DNA of 25,118 bases from Intoshia linei (GCA_001642005.1 LWCA01000506.1:1-25118), one strand, 5' to 3'; shown: positions 10,153-21,173, counted from the first letter of the stretch. A program made the numbers and translations. The notes: generated from the sequence alone by a model not told the origin.

Positions 10153-10876
10153 TCCTTACTTATATAATATGCTACGCGATTTTTGTTTGTGTGTGTGTGT
10201 GTGTTCCACTTTATTTTAATAACTACCCATCATAAAATTTTATAAATTCCTCATTTTAATTACAGTTTTTTTTCGGGGTGATAATAAGATAAATTTCAAC
10301 CTCCCAAACTATCATCTTACAGGTTAAAAACCCCAATTGTCCTTTTTTTTGAAAATTAAACCAGTTGGAGAATTTAAAAAAATATATACGCTGATACAGA
10401 TTTTCAAATCATGAACATTATAATAAATTTAAATTAAAAAAATTATATCTTCAAGGTCAAAACCCCAAATTACCCTTTTTTTTATGAAAACAGCCGTAAA
10501 ATTTAAAAAAATTTATAGGTGGTACAATTGTATCCTGTTAACAGACACAAAAAATTTCAATCCGAATAAGTTACGACTTCACGGTCAAAAAAGCATTTTA
10601 GTATTCATATATTTTTTTCTGAAATATTTTATTAAAACAAAAAATGTAAAATAATTAACGGTCCGAAAATTTAAAAAAATGAATTATTCTGATAGAGCTT
10701 ATTCCAATTGACATAAATACAAAATTTCAACTCCAGAAATATACGCATTCTTAGTGAAAAATAATTTTTAATATATTATCAACCAATATTTTTCAAATAT
10801 TTCGATTAAAATAAAAATGAAAATGCAAATTGATCCTACAATTTTAAAAATAATGTGACGTCTACACATTTCCATG
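10153..10876 (+). repeat. Four-copy dispersed repeat, copy B
   Basis: This is the longest copy. It begins ATCCTTACTTATATAATATG, has a (GT)8 microsatellite at 10189-10204, CGGGGTGATAATAAGAT, ATCCTGTTAACAGACA, TTACGACTTCACGGTC, TTCTGATAGAGCTTATTCC and TTGATCCTACAATTTT, and ends near GACGTCTACACATTTCC. It is in the same orientation as copy A. Just after it, TTTGGGAACCACTCCT near 10893-10908 looks like a lone hAT-type end. Confidence 0.8.
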
Positions 10877-12818
10877 GTTCAACCTGAAACAAGTTTGGGA
10901 ACCACTCCTTTAAAGGATTGATAATAGTGAATAGTAGTATTTTTAAGTTACATTTTCAGAGTGAATTTATTTTTTTAGTATAATAAAAATGTGCCCTCGG
11001 CAGAGCTAGGTGATGTTTGTACGTAGTACATAACAGTCAACCTAGTAATTTACATAATATTCGTGTATATTAAACTAATTATGATTTCAAATTAAGGGTT
11101 TAACTAATTTTAATCAATTTTTTTTTTAAAATATTTTTAATTTGTGGCGATAATGAGAAAATTTCTAATAAGTTTGTTATAAAATTGAAACATAATGCAG
11201 TATTGATGGGTGGCGGTAATAAGAGTTGGCGGTATTAAGAGGTCTGACTATAAATTAATTTTACAGTCTAAATTTAGAAATTCAACATACTTTTATGAAA
11301 AATTATTAAAATTTAAAATATAAATTTTGTATTAAAGAAAAAATATAAAATATATTATTTGTTGAAGATTGTTTTTAACTACAGTAATTTTAAAAAATGG
11401 ACGAATTATATTTTCCAAACAATATTTTCACTTTTTCAATAAAACATTTACTTTTAAAATTTTTTTTCTTATATCAACATTTCGTTAGCTATACATAATT
11501 ATTAAGACTAAATCATAACTATGTAGAATTATAATACATGTAATATATTTAATAGTGTTTATTATATAAAAAAAGTAATTTATTTTTTGTCTATTTGTTT
11601 ATATTTTTTAATATCAGTGTTCCAGTCGCTTTTGATTGATGAAAAAATCTCTCACTTTGTCGTTAACTTACATATAATAACTAAAAAGTATTACTCATAA
11701 TTATACAATAACTCCTAACGATTTTCGGTTTATATAATTTTAAATAAATATTCATATACATTACGTACATTTTACATTTTACATCATATTACATTTTACA
11801 TATACATGTATGTGAAAAAAACATATACCTTTAAAAAATTATAAAAATAGTGACTATCAAATATTCTTGAAAATAAATCCCTTGGTGAAGAATACCTAGG
11901 ACCAATTCGGCCACTATTGAGAATCATTGAGAACCATTGATATATTCAAAGTTCATTGACTGCAATTGTGGAGGGATACCTACATTTACTTTATTGATTT
12001 ATTTTATTAATATTTGATAACATCAATTATAGTGAATTCAGAGAAGATAACACATGTTATATACAAGGTTGAATATACAAACGACATTAAATTTAATTTA
12101 ATTTTTAATAAAATATAATGATTCCATTTAAATTTAGCAAAGTTATATTTATCGTGAACCTTCAACTGACAAGTTCATTAGCTTAAAATTTCAGTGTTTA
12201 GAAATGTAAAAAAAATATCATGTATATTAAGAAGGTGTATCATAAAAAATGATTACAATCACATTTTTGAACTTCCATATCTTTATTATGATTAAATGTA
12301 AAAAAAAGATGGTTCCAAGATAGGAATACATTACAACGAATATTTAAGATATATTGAAGCCTGGGCAGTTAAGAAATACAGAATATTTATTATTTGAATT
12401 TATTATAATTATACACATATTAATACATGTAGTTTAGAGATATCATTTTTGGAATTTCTTATTCGATGCAGGTTTTCTTTTTATAAATGTTATATTTGTG
12501 TATTTACACAATGTGTAAATAGCACTCTGATATATAATTACTATATGTAGTCTCTGACTAATAACTTCAAGGTGTTGATCGGAATATATATAATATGATA
12601 TTAATGTATATATTTATATTATTAATATCATTTATATATCTTCAGTTACTGTAGCCTAAGCAGTCATACTTGGCAGTATTTTAAAATTTTACATATAATT
12701 CACTATTCTGGATCGTAGGAGCATCAATCAAACTTTATTTCAGATAAAGCAATATTTTTGTCATAGACTATAGTAAACGTATAGAAAAATTATAAATAAT
12801 TATGTTAACTAAACCGTT
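10877..12818. other. Non-coding region with small repeat remnants
   Basis: A/T-rich DNA without a supported exon on either strand. It contains the possible small element at 11033-11250 and several simple A/T tracts. It could hold introns or upstream exons of the exon-like ORF at 12860 that are too short to recognise. Confidence 0.4.
11033..11250. mobile_element. Possible small Tc1/pogo-like non-autonomous element
   Basis: The left end ACAGTCAACCTAGTAAT and the reverse complement of the right end, TAGTCAGACCTCTTAAT, are similar inverted ends next to TA dinucleotides. Near the right end are GGGTGGCGGTAATAAG and TGGCGGTATTAAGAGG, a tandem pair of related motifs. The interior is A/T-rich and non-coding. 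The ends are too degraded for a firm family. Confidence 0.4.
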
Positions 12819-12859
12819 GTGAATTGGTCAAAAATATTTTACATTACTTATTATTTTAG

Positions 12860-13043
12860 GGATACTTCATTCTATCATTTTAAACGTAAGGATATTTTTC
12901 ATAGCGATCGGTGCGACAACGAATTATTGACACCAGACATATTTGAAACAAAATATTTTGAAAATGAGAATTTGAAATTTAAAAATTGCGAAGGAATATA
13001 TTATATAGCTTTTCACCCATATTTCTCTATTGGAAATGAGTAG
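12860..13043 (+). CDS. Exon-like ORF tail, linked to a dispersed repeat; unknown product
   Basis: After acceptor TTATTTTAG (AG at 12858-12859) the plus strand reads DTSFYHFKRKDIFHSDRCDN, then ELLTPDIFETKYFENENLKF and KNCEGIYYIAFHPYFSIGNE, stop at 13041-13043. The start would be a phase 2 acceptor, so this looks like a terminal exon of about 61 codons. No upstream exon was found. From about 12945 on, the sequence matches the segment before copy D at about 17470-17587 (which reads as a broken version) and part of copy A, so this piece has been duplicated with the repeat. It may be a real last exon that received and spread the repeat, or the end of an element-encoded protein. No domain is recognised. 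Confidence 0.35.
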
Positions 13044-13510
13044 AAGTTAAATCATTGAACTTCAATGCACTTTTTTTAAATTGTAGGATCAATATTTACA
13101 TTTGTAATTTTTATTTTAATCGAAATATTTGAAAAATATATGTTGATGATATATTAAAAACTATTTTTCACCAGGAATGCGTAGATTTCTGGGGTTGAAA
13201 TTTTGTCTTTATATTAACTGGAATAAGCTCTATCAGAATAATTTTTTTTTTTAATTTTCGGACAGTTAATTATTTCACATTTTTTGTTTTAATAAAATAT
13301 TTCGGAAAACAAATATATGAATACTAAACTGCTTTTTTGACCGTGAAGTCGTCATTTATTTGGATTGAAATTTTTTGTGTCTGTTAACAGGATACAATTG
13401 TACCACCTATAAATTTTTTTAAATTCTAGGGCTGTTTTCATAAAAAAAAGGTAATTTGTGGTTTTGGCCCTGAAGATTAAATTTTTTTAAATTCTCCAAC
13501 TCGTTTAATG
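12945..13510 (-). repeat. Four-copy dispersed repeat, copy C (inverted)
   Basis: Reverse orientation to copies A and B. The plus strand shows TTGTAGGATCAATATTTACA, GGAATGCGTAGATTTCTGGG, GGAATAAGCTCTATCAGAAT, AATACTAAACTGCTTTTTTG, ACCGTGAAGTCGTCA and TCTGTTAACAGGATACAATT, ending near CTCCAACTCGTTTAATG. It lacks the far part of A and B (the CGGGGTGATAATAAG segment). On the other side it extends into the ORF tail ending at 13043. Confidence 0.8.
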
Positions 13511-13556
13511 TACATTACAAAAATTTCATTTTTATTTTTGGATTAGAAAGTTGTTG

Positions 13557-13716
13557 CTCATAAGATTTAGTCTAATCGGATTTTTCGAAATAATATTGGA
13601 AAAAGAGGACATTTCCTTAAACCTTGGATAATCCTTAAACATTGGTAATATTTTAGTTATATTTAGAGTTGTAATAAGAGGGTTTTCTCATAAGATTTGG
13701 TAAAATTGGATTTTTC
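13557..13716 (+). repeat. Short direct duplication, spacing about 130 bp
   Basis: CTCATAAGATTTAGTCTAAT (13557) and CTCATAAGATTTGGTAAAAT (13687) begin two related ~30-bp units, each followed by GGATTTTTC. They look like the remains of a diverged tandem repeat next to copy C. Confidence 0.5.
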
Positions 13717-16118
13717 ATTTTATTTTATTAAAAGTGGTATTTTTGAAATAATAATGTAGAGGTCGTTTAGGAATTAGGATAATTAACATTTAGAAACTCT
13801 GTAATAAATATGAAAAATTCTCCTATAAAAATAAATAAAAGTTGATAAAATTTTTCTATATTTTATTTGAATCTTACGGACCCCAGGCATATAATTTTGG
13901 ACCCAAATAGGAACGACTGCTTTAATGTATATATTATTTATAAAAAATAATTATAAAGAATATCTCGTTAACTCTTTTTCTGTGGCCCTGATTGCATGTG
14001 AACATTCTAAGGAATTAACCCAAAACATTAAATTCAATTGAATAATGAAGAATTACAAAATTAAATTAATACAAAATACATTTTTACTGAGTCTTAGATA
14101 CATTAATTTTTAAATGAAAATGGGTGAAATATTTTAATATTTATTTAGGCCATAAGTACCCAATAAATCTTAAATTTTCATTTTATACAAGATATATGTG
14201 TTGGCGACATCAAAAGATTATTTTCATGTCACTGAAACACCCTAATGCACATTTTCATTTAATATTGTTAGGATTTTGAAGATTATTCATTTTACAATGT
14301 ATAAATAAAATTAACTTGCTTTAATTTAGATACAGGAAAAAAAATATATCATGTTTCGTTGACCCAACGAACGATATTGTCATTATATCAAATGATAACG
14401 ATTAGTTGTTGATTTATAACTATTATCTTAATTATATTTTTTTAAATTTTGATGTAAAAAACAATATAAAGTATTTAATTAAAGAGTATATAAGTATGGA
14501 TTACATCTTTTAGATTTTCCACCTTAAAACCTTGAGTTTTCAGTGGTTTGTACAAACTGTGTTGTGAAGAACCAACAGTGAAACCGGTTAGATTAAAATT
14601 GTAGGACTATATACCTCACAAGGATACTAGATAAAAAAAGATAAGAGAGAGAAAAACATAAGAATGATAGGGTCTTAAAGGGTAGCGAGATAAATTGTAT
14701 ATAAATTTTAAAAACATTTTGGGTTCTATCCATTATTCACCTTTTTTCAAAGTTAATCCTACTAGAACTCTACAGAAAAGGACTAATAATCATTATCTTA
14801 TTTTTTTCGTAAACACATTAAAGTTAAGATAATTTTTAATAAAACATTCAAAATTATACACGCATCTCAATGTAATAATATATTAAAAAAAGTTAGTAAA
14901 AATAAAATGAAATGTTATAACTATTTATAGAAAAAGTAACGGGAAATACAGTGCAATCTAAAAAGAAAGCAGACACATAAATCAGAAAGTGAAAGAATTA
15001 TGCAGATGAGAAATTTGTATGAAATATGTCATTAAATCATATAGTAAAATATTTAAGCAATAAATTCCTACATTGACCAATAAATGCAAATTTGGGTTTA
15101 TAATTTATGTTTTCGATCAGACTAAAGCACAGTGTTAAAATTGTAGCAATAATTTGTTTAATGTGTCAAATTACATTCATTTTATACACGCATAATATAT
15201 TTAAATGAAAATTAATACAGTATGAATAAAAACATTAATCAAATGTGTAGGCAGCGTTGAAAATTTAAATGAGCAATAAATTTTCATTTTAATTACATTT
15301 TTAATACTTGTTTTATTAATCGCATTTAATTTAAAATATAATTGACCCACTTAAATTAAATCATGTTTGTTTTACATTAATTTGTTATTATGTTGCGGGT
15401 ATCAATGAACATTCATATTTAAGAGGATTAAATTTATTAATTTCTACATTTTAGGCTAATGACATAATTATTCCTTATAATAAATGTTTTCATATTTTCC
15501 GAATTGGATTAAAGTAATCCTTATACAATATATGTGTGTTTCTTTTATTTTATTTCTCATTCATGTAATTTATCATTAAAATGACCAAATATACTGGATT
15601 CGTTTTATACCTACTTGTTAGTTATACCAACCATTTATTTTGTTTAAAAATTGATTCTGAATTAAATTTACCCAAAAAAATATTCACGTAATTTATTACT
15701 TTATATATATAAATATTTATCTTAAAATGTAATACCATGATTACAATATTAATGATGGTTTAGTAGTTGTAAATTAAACCATTTGGTTTTGTAAAGTCAA
15801 TTTTTGTCCAGAATTTTTGTTTATCACAAATTACTAGCATGGTTATCAGTTGCTAAGGCGTAATCTGCGAAATCTGTAAAATCAGATATTTTAAAAAGTG
15901 GCAGGAAAAGATAATATATTAATGCAATTTTTATAATAAATTAATTATGTGAATACAAAAGAATCATTTTCTTAATATGATAATATCTTGGATACTAAAA
16001 AACAGTATCTTTAAAATCTATCTTTCAAAAATTTAGAGAAATGTCGCCATTGAACCACTTTTGGTTCAACGGGTATTTTAACGTAAAATAGTCACATAAT
16101 AATTATACTAAATTATAG
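13717..16118. other. Long non-coding region upstream of the MAM exons
   Basis: No exon could be firmly assigned. The only island with coding-like composition is about 14535-14590, behind a GAGTTTTCAG acceptor-like site (frames read GLYKLCCEEPTVKP or EFSVVCTNCVVKNQQ), but neither frame is supported by a known family. Upstream exons of the MAM protein, including a signal peptide, may be hidden here. Confidence 0.4.
16047..16072 (+). repeat. Short hairpin before the MAM exon
   Basis: CCATTGAACCA, loop CTTT, TGGTTCAACGG: 10 of 11 stem positions are Watson-Crick and the other is a wobble in RNA. It ends 46 bp before the MAM acceptor. It may be an intronic hairpin or a decayed palindromic insertion. 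Confidence 0.55.
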
Positions 16119-16818
16119 CTGTCATTTTGAAAATATGTGCAATATAACCTTGCACAAAACTGCCGACCTTGAACAAGAAGAATCAACTTTTAACAACAAT
16201 AATTGGAAATTAAGCAATAATATACCTAAATTTAATTTTTATGCAAGTACATACCCTGTTGATATGTATAACCCTAATTTGCCAATTAGATCCTTTATAT
16301 ACTTGAATGGGACAAATGAAGATTACACGTATTTCTTATTTCATATTTTTTAGTTTTATATTCTATATCTATTTATTCTAGATTTCTTACACCTACATTA
16401 AAAGTTTCAGATTATACTGGCCCATTATGCGTAAGATTCAAGTATTTAGCAATGTCTTCAACTTACGTAAAATTGTTTCAATTAATTTATGACGATTCCA
16501 ATAAAAAATTTTTGAAAAAAAAATTATTATGGTATTCACCAAGTCAAGAGCATCAAGTACAATATGACTTGTTTAATTTACCCTTTAAAAAAATTCAAGT
16601 TATGGCCCATTTTAATGATATCTACAATATAAAGGTAAATAAATATTTAATACATGAAATATCTAAAACTCTAGTTTGGATTCTCTGGAAGAGGAAATTT
16701 AAATAAATTGGTTCTAATCGACAGTTTTCACGTTTATATGGATAGTTGTGGTAATTTTTATACTTGTTATGAAATAGGTTACAACCAACGGAATAAAAAA
16801 TTTATTAAAATTAAATAA
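16119..16818 (+). CDS. MAM-domain protein, three 3'-terminal exons
   Basis: Exons: 16119-16328 (acceptor ATTATAG, phase 2), 16382-16634 and 16675-16818; introns are only 53 and 40 bp, both GT-AG. The join gives a full MAM domain: CHFENMCNITLHKTADLEQE, then RSFIYLNGTNEDYT, FLTPTLKVSDYTGPLCVRFK, KKLLWYSPSQEHQVQYDLFN, KKIQVMAHFND, FGFSGRGNLNKLVLIDSFHV and YMDSC. The four conserved cysteines (CHFE, NMC, PLC, DSC) are all present, as are FxY, LW and the LVLID end that matches GDIAIDDI in other MAM domains. MAM domains are extracellular adhesion or oligomerisation modules, as in meprin, neuropilin and receptor phosphatases. Stop TAA is at 16816-16818; an alternative donor at 16751 (TGTG, then GTAATT) could continue the gene. 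The signal peptide and other domains must lie upstream and were not found. Confidence 0.85.
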
Positions 16819-17430
16819 AAAATATTTTTATTTTTTAATTTTAATGTTAATATCTTTACCCTAACCAAAATATTAAAATATATCAGAATTTATTCATTTT
16901 TATAAAAAATAGGGTAATTTGTGGTTTGGTCCAAACTTTGGACCATGTAGACGTAAATTTCTGACATTCTAGGATTCTATTTGAATTTAAAAAAAAGATA
17001 TTTGAAGGTTTTGACTTTGACATTTTTCATATCACATTAATTTTTACTTTAAAGTTAATTATTCCATCTTATTTTTTTGTTTGTTAACATTTGCGTAAAG
17101 AATTTTAAAAACAATTGTTATCCCATTTTTTTAATTTATTTAGACAGAATGTGTGTATAATATTAAAAATAAAGTAAAAACAGTTCCATTTTAAAAATTG
17201 TAATAAATAGCATAAATTTCATAAAAAATAAAATTATAAAAACGTATTTTCTCATTTTCAATGTGATAATATATATTCAGTACCAATTTAATAAATACTT
17301 AAAAATACCAATTATGTATCAATAATTAATAGAATCAGCACTTTATACACATATCTCATATTTCAGGTGAATTTAACCAATATTGCAAAGAATTGTAATA
17401 AATATAAAAATCATAATAACAAATTTGTAT
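16819..17430. other. Non-coding region downstream of the MAM exons
   Basis: AATAAA overlaps the MAM stop at 16814-16819 and could serve as polyadenylation signal. At about 16900-16945 the string AGGGTAATTTGTGGTTTGGT resembles part of the dispersed repeat (copy C, near 13450), so a short fifth fragment may be present. No gene is seen. Confidence 0.4.
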
Positions 17431-18037
17431 TAATTTTAGTTTCGTTGTTGCAGTTTAAATTTAAATTTTATTCAAAATGTTTTGTAAATGACAATTTGAA
17501 ATTGAAAAATTACATAGCAATGAAAAAAATTCTGAAGGAATGAATTATATAGATTTTTACCAATATTTCTTTATTGAAAATATGTAGATGTTCAATTCAC
17601 ATTTTTTTTAAAATTGTAGGATCATTATTTACAGTTTCAATTTTTATTTTAATGGAAACATTTGAAAAATATTAGTTGAAAATATATTAAAAATTATTTT
17701 TCACCGGGAATGCGTAGATTTCTGGGGTTAACAATTTGTATTTATATTAACTGGAATAAGCTCTATCAGAATAATTTTTTTTTAAATTTTCGGACTGTTA
17801 ATTATTTCACATTTTTTGTTTTAATAAAATATTTTGGAAAACAAATATATGAATACTAAACTGCTTTTTTGACCGTGAAGTCGTCACTTATTCGGATTGA
17901 AATTTTTTGTGTCTGTTAACAGGATACAACTGTACTATTTGTAAATTTTTTTAAATTCTACGGCTGTTTATATTAAAAAAAATGGGTAATTTTGGGTTTT
18001 TGACCCGTCAGATGTGAGTTTAGGAGATTGAAATTGT
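17431..18037 (-). repeat. Four-copy dispersed repeat, copy D (inverted)
   Basis: Same orientation as copy C. It starts with TTTTAGTTTCGTTG (also next to copy A on the opposite strand) and passes through a broken version of the ORF tail (NLKLKN, then stops). It then has GTAGGATCATTATTTACAG, GGGAATGCGTAGATTTCTGG, GGAATAAGCTCTATCAGAAT, ACCGTGAAGTCGTCACTTAT and TCTGTTAACAGGATACAACT, ending near TTTTTGACCCGTCAGATG. It extends further than copy C at this end. Confidence 0.8.
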
Positions 18038-18421
18038 TGGAATTTGAAATTTAAACTAACACCACGAAAAAAACTGTAATTAAAAGTAACGATCCAATTA
18101 AAAATATCATTACCAGTACAGTGTAACATCATGTTTCAGTTTCTATGCGTAGGTTGCCGTCCTCATTTGAATGCAGTGGTTTTTGTCCAATATGAAAGAA
18201 TGGAGAATATTTGATATATTAATAATACAAAAATACCTTCAATATGAATGACTAACAAAAAAATGTTGAATGATACATAAAATGCATGAATTTTGACTCT
18301 TAAAAAATTCACTATAGCGTAATAATACATTACCTAGTATTAAATACATACTATTCATATTAAACAGAAACCACTGTACAAATTTATAAATTTATAAAAT
18401 ATTAAATAATCTATATTTAAG
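18038..18421. other. Upstream region of the Asn-rich gene
   Basis: At 18131-18214 a short ATG-started frame reads MFQFLCVGCRPHLNAVVFVQ and then stops; its G+C is higher than its surroundings and it could be an exon in either direction. I could not place it in a gene. A first exon of the gene at 18422 would have to lie here or further upstream. Confidence 0.35.
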
Positions 18422-19926
18422 ATGCGTTTGATAACATACTACCTCCCATAAACGACCACACGAAAGAATTTGAAGAAATGGCAAAATGGGACATTATCGG
18501 AGAAAATAACATAGAAAATAATAAAATTAGTGACGATGTAATCTCCGTATTAAATGAAGAAAAAAGTAAAAATTTGATGAATGATTTCGAGTCAGAAATT
18601 GAAATTATACACAAAACCTATAAAGATTTACTTGACACCAAAAATATAAATAGTAACACAAAATCGAAAGATAGTTCAGATGCAAATAAAAATTATAATA
18701 AGGATAATATAAATGATGCAACTAAAAGAGATTTCAATATAGTCAACTTTAATTCTAAAAATAAGAATAATAACAAACACGTTGATATTAAATCTGAAGA
18801 CACAAAGCGTGTACCAATTATTAAAGAAAACAAATATCACGACCCAAAAAAAATTAAAACTGAAAATATTAATGATATGAAAGAAAGTTGGGATAATAGA
18901 AACAATAATGCCAAGTTTAATTATGAAAATAGTCGAAATGAAATCAAAATACCTCCAAAATCCACACAATTCAAGAATCATTGGAACAGTTACATGAAGA
19001 ATTCACCAAACAGAAAATATAATGCAAAAAATTGGAAAAGTACGTTAAATGTCAAAAAACCAATTTCTGTTACAAATAATCATGAAAAAGACAATAAATT
19101 TAAAACCAAACGCCCGTTGAATCTATCAAAAAATAACTTTAGATGGAATCATAGGTATTATAAAAAAAATAATGAAGATGAATATGGTAATAAAAATAAT
19201 AATTACAAAAAACATAACACATTTGATAATACTAGAGAAAATAAAAACAAAAAATATAATAGTAATAGCTATTACGACAATAATAATAATAGATATAAGG
19301 ATAAGAATCGATTTGATAATGTTGATAATCTAAGGGATCATAGTCGTGATTACAATGGACACACTGAAAGAAATGGATATTATAATAATATAAACAACAT
19401 GTACAAAGATTCAAATGGTTTGGATCGTTTTGATAAAACCAATCATGAACAGCATGGTTATTATAGGGACAATGCACGGAATAAGAATTATAATGACCAT
19501 GAAAACAGGTATCCAGATTCTAATAGTCTTGAAAATTCTTACAATAAACATGCTAATGTTAATAAAAACTATAATAATTACAATAAATATAATGATGAAA
19601 ACATTAAATTTGATCATGATTACGATTACAAAAATTACAATGAAAACGTAAATACAAATGGCGATTATGAGAATGATTATTATAATGAGTATTATAACAA
19701 TATTTATGATACTAATAGGCACAAGAGGCATAATAATTTAATAAATAAAAGTAAATACAAACTAAAAGAAAAATCAAAAAATAATGCAAATTTACAGGAT
19801 AATAACTATTCTCATTATTTCATTGTTTATAATGACGCAGACGCCACAATATTGAAAATAATAAATGGGTTGTTGAATAAAAAACAAAAGAAAGAATTTT
19901 GTGACATGATCAATAATACCGAATAA
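18422..19926 (+). CDS. Asn/Asp/Lys/Tyr-rich low-complexity protein with non-repetitive ends, unknown function
   Basis: The reading frame is open from acceptor TATATTTAAG at 18421 and would enter in phase 1 as AFDNILPPINDHTKEFEEMA. The first ATG (18478) starts MAKWDIIGENNIENNKISDD, giving 482 residues to TAA 19924-19926. The residues before that ATG look like coding sequence, so an upstream coding exon or a trans-spliced leader is likely. Residues ~1-75 (counting from the ATG) are helical and charged. The middle (~75-440) is a disordered stretch dominated by Asn, Tyr, Lys, Asp, Arg. The last ~40 residues (YFIVYNDADATILKIINGLL, then NKKQKKEFCDMINNTE) are ordered again. There is no signal peptide or membrane segment. 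Basic, Tyr/Asn-rich disorder would fit an RNA-binding or condensate-forming protein, but this is only inference. AATAAA at 19941-19946 is a nearby polyadenylation signal. No family recognised. Confidence 0.7.
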
Positions 19927-20302
19927 TTATTAATATTATTAATAAATATTATTATTATATAATAGTATTTAGTAATTAGTATTTATAATATTATTGTTAA
20001 TATATTAATATTATTTAAAATTCTGTAATAAAATTTAAAAATTAATTTATAAACCATTCAATGATACATTTTAGGTTAAAATATATTATAGTATTTTCTC
20101 TACAAGCAGCAATTTCGTACCTCGCCATCTATTTTTTTGAAGAATGTTTTCGAAATTTATAATTCGTTGAAACCATTAATTATAATATTATTTAAATATT
20201 CAAAAAATTAGATTCAAATTCCATTTAGTTTTATCTACTATTCATTTCAGTTTAATTGAGGTATTCTTATGTTTTTTCGGTGTATGTTACATAGAATGTG
20301 TA
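19927..20302. other. Downstream region of the Asn-rich gene
   Basis: AATAAA signals occur at 19941-19946 and 20027-20032. The rest is A/T-rich with no gene, up to the target duplication of the next element. Confidence 0.5.
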
Positions 20303-20960
20303 CAACTGTGAAATGTCAATGTAGAGTAGGGTGTCACATCGTTTTTAAATTTTGAGAATTTGAAAGACGGAGTAGCTAGGTAAGTAATATCTTTGAATGC
20401 AGATCACGATGTTAGAAACAGTTTTTTAAAAAAGTCAGTAACGACGTTGCGTTGCTCAATTAACTAATTAACAAAAAATAGCTAAATTCAACTTTATTTT
20501 CATGTTTTTTATCCAAAAACTTAAATTCCTGCTTCGTTTCCGAGAAAAATTAAAAAAATTCATACATTTTAATATATCGTGTTAAGCAAAATCATGTCCA
20601 ATTGACTTTATTCTATAATATACAAAAAAATTGAAAATTATAATTATTATTATTATTTTGTTTTGTGGTTTAAACAATGTTATATGGGGTAAATAAATTT
20701 AGATACTTTTTGTAACGTTTGAACATTTTGCTCTAATTGTATAAAAGACATTAAGATAGTAATTTTTATGTAAAATTTCACAAGAAAATGTGGAACTTTA
20801 AATAAGGCCGACACGAAGATCTGTGTATAAAAACATTTTTTTTAACGAATTAATTGAATGAATTATAACTTAAATTCGTATAAGCATATAACTATTGCTA
20901 AGCACATTAAAATTGTGAATATGTGTGACACCCTAGTGTACACATTTCACGGGCAAGTCG
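20303..20960. mobile_element. 658-bp non-autonomous element with 11-bp target duplication (possibly Mutator-like)
   Basis: The ends are inverted: left CAACTGTGAAATGTCAATG then TAGGGTGTCACATC; right GTGTGACACCCTAGTGTAC then CATTTCACGGGCAAGTCG. The shared core is GTGAAATGT plus TAGGGTGTCACA. Perfect 11-bp direct repeats TAGAATGTGTA flank it (20292-20302 and 20961-20971). The interior shows no coding frame. An 11-bp duplication excludes Tc1 (TA) and argues against hAT (8 bp); long duplications of this size fit Mutator-like elements, which is inference from duplication length only. Confidence 0.65.
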
Positions 20961-21007
20961 TAGAATGTGTAAAATTTTCATTTATATTTTAATTTTAGTT
21001 TAATTTA

Positions 21008-21101
21008 GGGTTTTAGAAATTTTTTTTGAACCAAACTTTAAGGGGGATTTTTTAGAAATTTTTTTTTAAACTAAACTTTTTAAGGGTTTTTAAGATTTTT
21101 A
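21008..21101 (+). repeat. Left array of ~40-bp units flanking the Tc1 relic
   Basis: Two to three diverged units of the form AGGGTTTTTAAGATTTTTTT followed by TTGAACCAAACTTT. The same unit occurs inverted in three copies at 22831-22960 on the other side of the transposase relic, so the two arrays together look like inverted repeats with internal direct repeats. Confidence 0.6.
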
Positions 21102-21173
21102 ATTATAACTAACATAATATTATTTATAAGGTTTATAATACATAAATAATATTTTATTCTTGTTATTTTAATA

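Noticed and set aside
10893-10908. Lone hAT-like end TTTGGGAACCACTCCT
   Set aside because: No matching opposite end or target duplication was found, so no element is called.
19232-19731. Minus-strand Ile- and Cys/Tyr-rich open frames opposite the Asn-rich gene
   Set aside because: They are the complement of AAT/GAT/TAT-rich codons of the plus-strand gene and have no independent support.
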